Positions 38,759 through 40,353 of a stretch of 40,353 nt of DNA are shown piece after piece. The DNA comes from a virus: the IMG/VR virus record IMGVR_UViG_3300034358_000144, positions 1 through 40,353 of that record. One strand, 5' to 3'. The notes beneath the pieces are model-generated. The model made no database searches and was not told where the DNA came from. It saw only the letters and a program-made list of their open reading frames with translations. Made by a program: the position numbers and the translations under genes. Every line of letters begins with the position of its first letter. The first letter of the stretch is position 1.

Positions 38759-39225
38759 TACCCCAAAGCGAGCGCTTTTCCCCCCGCCGCGCCCGCCCAC
38801 TTTTCGTGTCTCTTTTGACGCATCGAACCGCCCCCTTGCCCCAGAGGGCGCCGCCACCGGGCAAAGCGTCCGATCGAGGTGATGCGGATCGATGCAGCTA
38901 GACGCGCTTCTCGCTGTCCACATGCCTCTCCCCAGACAGCGGGAATTCGCCCCAGCGGACTACCGGCATGACGGGAATACCCCAATATTGGCGATGCCGC
39001 CGACGAGTGCGGAACAAGTCAATGATTTTGCTAGGATTTCAGGTTGGAGTTCTACCCCAATATTTTACAATATCGTCGGAGACGAACCCCAATGTCTTTG
39101 AAATACAAAGATAAATTTACGGGGTCACGTCGGCTTTAGATACCCCAATCTGATTATAGTAATATTAGCCTATATGTTGGGGTTCAAAGCCGCAGAAATC
39201 CGCCATTGTTGGGGATGTTGGGGTT
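38759..39225. repeat. (A/T)ACCCCAA repeat cluster, iteron-like
   Basis: Five copies read forward (TACCCCAAAGC at 38759, TACCCCAATAT at 38978 and 39053, AACCCCAATGT at 39085, TACCCCAATCT at 39141). Three read in reverse (ATGTTGGGGTT at 39174 and 39215, ATTGTTGGGGA at 39205). Consensus (A/T)ACCCCAA(T/C)(A/G)T. The tract is AT-rich compared with the surrounding genome. It could be an origin bound by the primase-helicase, or terminase-binding sites, because the first copy lies beside the cos-like sequence. Confidence 0.6.
38772..38793 (-). other. Candidate cos (cohesive-end) site
   Basis: Read on the minus strand, GGCGCGGCGGGG followed by GGAAAAGCGC resembles the P2 cohesive end GGCGAGGCGGGGAAAGCAC (from memory of the P2 genome end), differing by two extra G, one extra A and few substitutions. 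Its orientation relative to Q (reading from cos into the antisense of the Q 3' end) is the same as in P2. The exact nick points are unknown. Confidence 0.5.
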
Positions 39226-39332
39226 TCCCCGAGCGCGCTATTAGCTAAGGGCTGGGGCGCGCTTTCCACACGCCGTCACGATGCTGCCGATCTCGTCTGC
39301 GATCGCCACGCCGGCAAAGCGCGCATCGCGCT

Positions 39333-39351
39333 GGTATCGCACTGGTATCGC
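39333..39351 (+). repeat. Candidate integrase arm-type sites, right end
   Basis: Two direct GGTATCGC copies (39333-39340, 39344-39351) 11 bp apart, 80 bp from the tRNA remnant. A related GCATCGC precedes them. The same pair lies at 40-58 in the integrase end. Confidence 0.5.
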
Positions 39352-39430
39352 AGATAGCTGGTGTTCCGCCCGCGTTCCTGTGATTTGCTGAGGGCAAATG
39401 GCGGAAAACGGCGCTTCCACGGATCTAGCG

Positions 39431-39480
39431 CTGCAATCGCACTGCAGAGGTCAGCGGTTCGATCCCGCTCAGCTCCACCA
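39431..39480 (+). other. attR: 3' remnant of tRNA-Ala(CGC)
   Basis: Fifty bases match the 3' part of a tRNA: anticodon stem CTGCA/TGCAG around the loop ATCGCAC (anticodon CGC), variable AGGTC, T-arm AGCGG-TTCGATC-CCGCT, and acceptor end CAGCTCC-A-CCA. Position 70 would be U, allowing the G3:U70 identity pair of tRNA-Ala. The D-arm and 5' acceptor strand are missing, so this is a duplicated attachment-site half, not a working gene. The intact tRNA gene should lie just left of the integrase, outside the window. Confidence 0.75.
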
Positions 39481-39510
39481 GCCGCCTAGCCTGAAATCGC
39501 CGCGAGGGGA

Positions 39511-40353
39511 TTAATCCCAGGTCGCCACTGGCGGCAGGCTCATCAGGATCGCGTCGATATTGCCGCCGGTCTTGAGCCCGAACAAAGTACCGCGGTCGTA
39601 GACCAGGTTGAACTCGGCATAGCGCCCGCGCCAGGCGAGCATCTGCGCCGTGTCGGCATCGGTGAACGGCGTCGCCATCCGCCGCCGGACGATGCGCGGA
39701 TAGCTGTCCAGGAACGCGCGGCCGATATCCTGGATGAAGGCCAGATTGGCGGCGAAATCGCCTTCGAGGTGATCGCAGAAGATGCCGCCGACGCCGCGAT
39801 GGACCTTGCGGTGGGGCAAATAGAAATATTCCTCCGCCCATTTGCTGTAGCGGTCGTAATAATCGGCGCCGTGCGCGTCGCATGCGGTCTTCAGCGTGGC
39901 GTGGAAGTCGGCGGTGTCGTCGGCATAGGGCAGGGGCGGATTGAGATCGGCGCCGCCGCCGAACCAGCGCTTGGTGGTGGCCAGGAAGCGGCAGTTCATG
40001 TGCACCGCCGGCACGTGCGGATTGGCCATGTGCGCGACCAGGCTGATGCCGGTGGCGAAGAATTGCGGGTCTTCGGCGGCGCCATGGATCGATTTGGCGA
40101 ACTCGCCCTCGAAGGTGCCGCCGACGGTCGAGACATTGACCCCGACTTTCTCGAACACCCGGCCCTTCATGACCCCGCGCACGCCGCCGCCGCCATGCTC
40201 GCCCGAAGGGTCGCTGCGGTCCCACGTCACATATTCGAAATCCGAGTCCGAACCCGCCTCGCGCTCGATCGCGACGAACTCGGCGCAGATCTGGTCGCGC
40301 AAATCCTCGAACCAGGTTCGGGCGGCGGCTTGTTCGGCGTCGAGCGGTTGCAT
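39511..40353 (-). CDS. hemF: Coproporphyrinogen III oxidase, aerobic (HemF)
   Basis: A 280-residue host enzyme that oxidatively decarboxylates coproporphyrinogen III to protoporphyrinogen IX in haem synthesis. Motifs GGGVRGVMKGRVFEKVGVNVS, HMNCRFLATTKRWFGGGADLNPP, KVHRGVGGIFCDHL and EFNLVYDRGTLFGLKTGGN are diagnostic. The ATG is at the right edge of the window (40353). The length matches the family, so it appears complete. It is the first gene outside the prophage, convergent with the tRNA remnant. Confidence 0.97.
   Translation of the reverse strand: MQPLDAEQAAARTWFEDLRDQICAEFVAIEREAGSDSDFEYVTWDRSDPSGEHGGGGVRGVMKGRVFEKVGVNVSTVGGTFEGEFAKSIHGAAEDPQFFATGISLVAHMANPHVPAVHMNCRFLATTKRWFGGGADLNPPLPYADDTADFHATLKTACDAHGADYYDRYSKWAEEYFYLPHRKVHRGVGGIFCDHLEGDFAANLAFIQDIGRAFLDSYPRIVRRRMATPFTDADTAQMLAWRGRYAEFNLVYDRGTLFGLKTGGNIDAILMSLPPVATWD

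Larger units (their letters stand above)
38676..39430. other. Non-coding right end of the prophage
   Basis: About 750 bp without a convincing gene. It contains a cos-like sequence (38772-38793), eight (A/T)ACCCCAA repeats (38759-39225), a partly AT-rich section (39040-39185), the integrase arm repeats (39333-39351) and a short inverted repeat ATTTGC-TGAGG-GCAAAT (39383-39399). The open frame at 38892-39101 does not look like a protein. Confidence 0.6.

Noticed and set aside
38892-39101. A 69-codon plus-strand frame in the repeat region
   Set aside because: Two repeats are in frame by chance, but there is no ribosome site, no recognisable domain, and the AT-rich repeat character continues past its end.
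38759-39225. A CRISPR array
   Set aside because: Repeats are only about 11 bp, irregularly spaced and in both orientations.
39405-39480. A complete tRNA gene
   Set aside because: The 5' acceptor strand and D-arm cannot be formed from the upstream bases; only the 3' 50 bases match.

Overview
The window holds a nearly complete P2-like (Peduovirus-type) temperate prophage, about 39.5 kb, in a high-GC alphaproteobacterium, most likely a sphingomonad. The phage is recognised by the full P2 late-gene set: terminase P/M, scaffold-protease O, capsid N, portal Q, head completion L, tail X, R, S, J, I, H, V, W, FI, FII, E, E', T, U and D. The host assignment rests on protein composition, GC-rich codon use and frequent GTG starts, and it is an inference. 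The only host sequence is a tRNA-Ala 3' remnant at 39431-39480 and hemF (coproporphyrinogen III oxidase) at 39511-40353. Position 1 is the last base of the integrase stop codon, so the left attachment site lies just outside the window.

Early region, 1-11618, minus strand. Leftward transcription starts at a bidirectional immunity region (about 11619-11704). It runs through a Cro-like regulator, an HTH protein, an Ogr/Delta-type zinc-finger late activator, a 907-residue Toprim primase-helicase, an HTH/Cys-rich protein, a GapR-like nucleoid protein flanked by two 42-residue membrane peptides, small zinc proteins, a J-domain protein, a Gp37/Gp68 (DUF5131) protein, an ASCH protein, a C5-cytosine methyltransferase, a beta-type N6-adenine methyltransferase, a small coupled ORF and the integrase. 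Nearly all junctions from 7158 down to 1550 are ATGA, GTGA or TGATG overlaps, so this is one tightly coupled operon. No P2 gpA-type rolling-circle initiator was seen. Replication therefore looks primase-helicase driven.

Immunity region, 11619-13382. The repressor is transcribed rightward, followed by a three-TM membrane protein that is a probable lysogenic-conversion gene.

Late region, 13450-37363. There are three late transcription units plus the divergent terminase unit: V-W-FI-FII-E/E'-T-U-D; J-I-H-fibre genes; O-N-M-(membrane)-L-X-holin-lysozyme-Rz/Rz1-R-S; and P-Q going rightward. A near-identical inverted repeat (CTTGTAGA-N7-TCTACAAG) occurs three times, once in front of V, once in front of J and once between O and P. 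This is where an Ogr-type activator would be expected to bind. A T TTT TTG slippery site in gene E is in frame to produce the E-E' fusion seen in P2.

Right end, 37364-39480. A D12-class adenine methylase and a zinc-ribbon protein are followed by about 750 bp without a convincing gene. That stretch holds a sequence resembling the P2 cohesive end, eight copies of an (A/T)ACCCCAA repeat in a partly AT-rich tract (a candidate origin or packaging signal), integrase arm-type repeats that match a pair at the other prophage end, and the tRNA-Ala(CGC) remnant marking attR.
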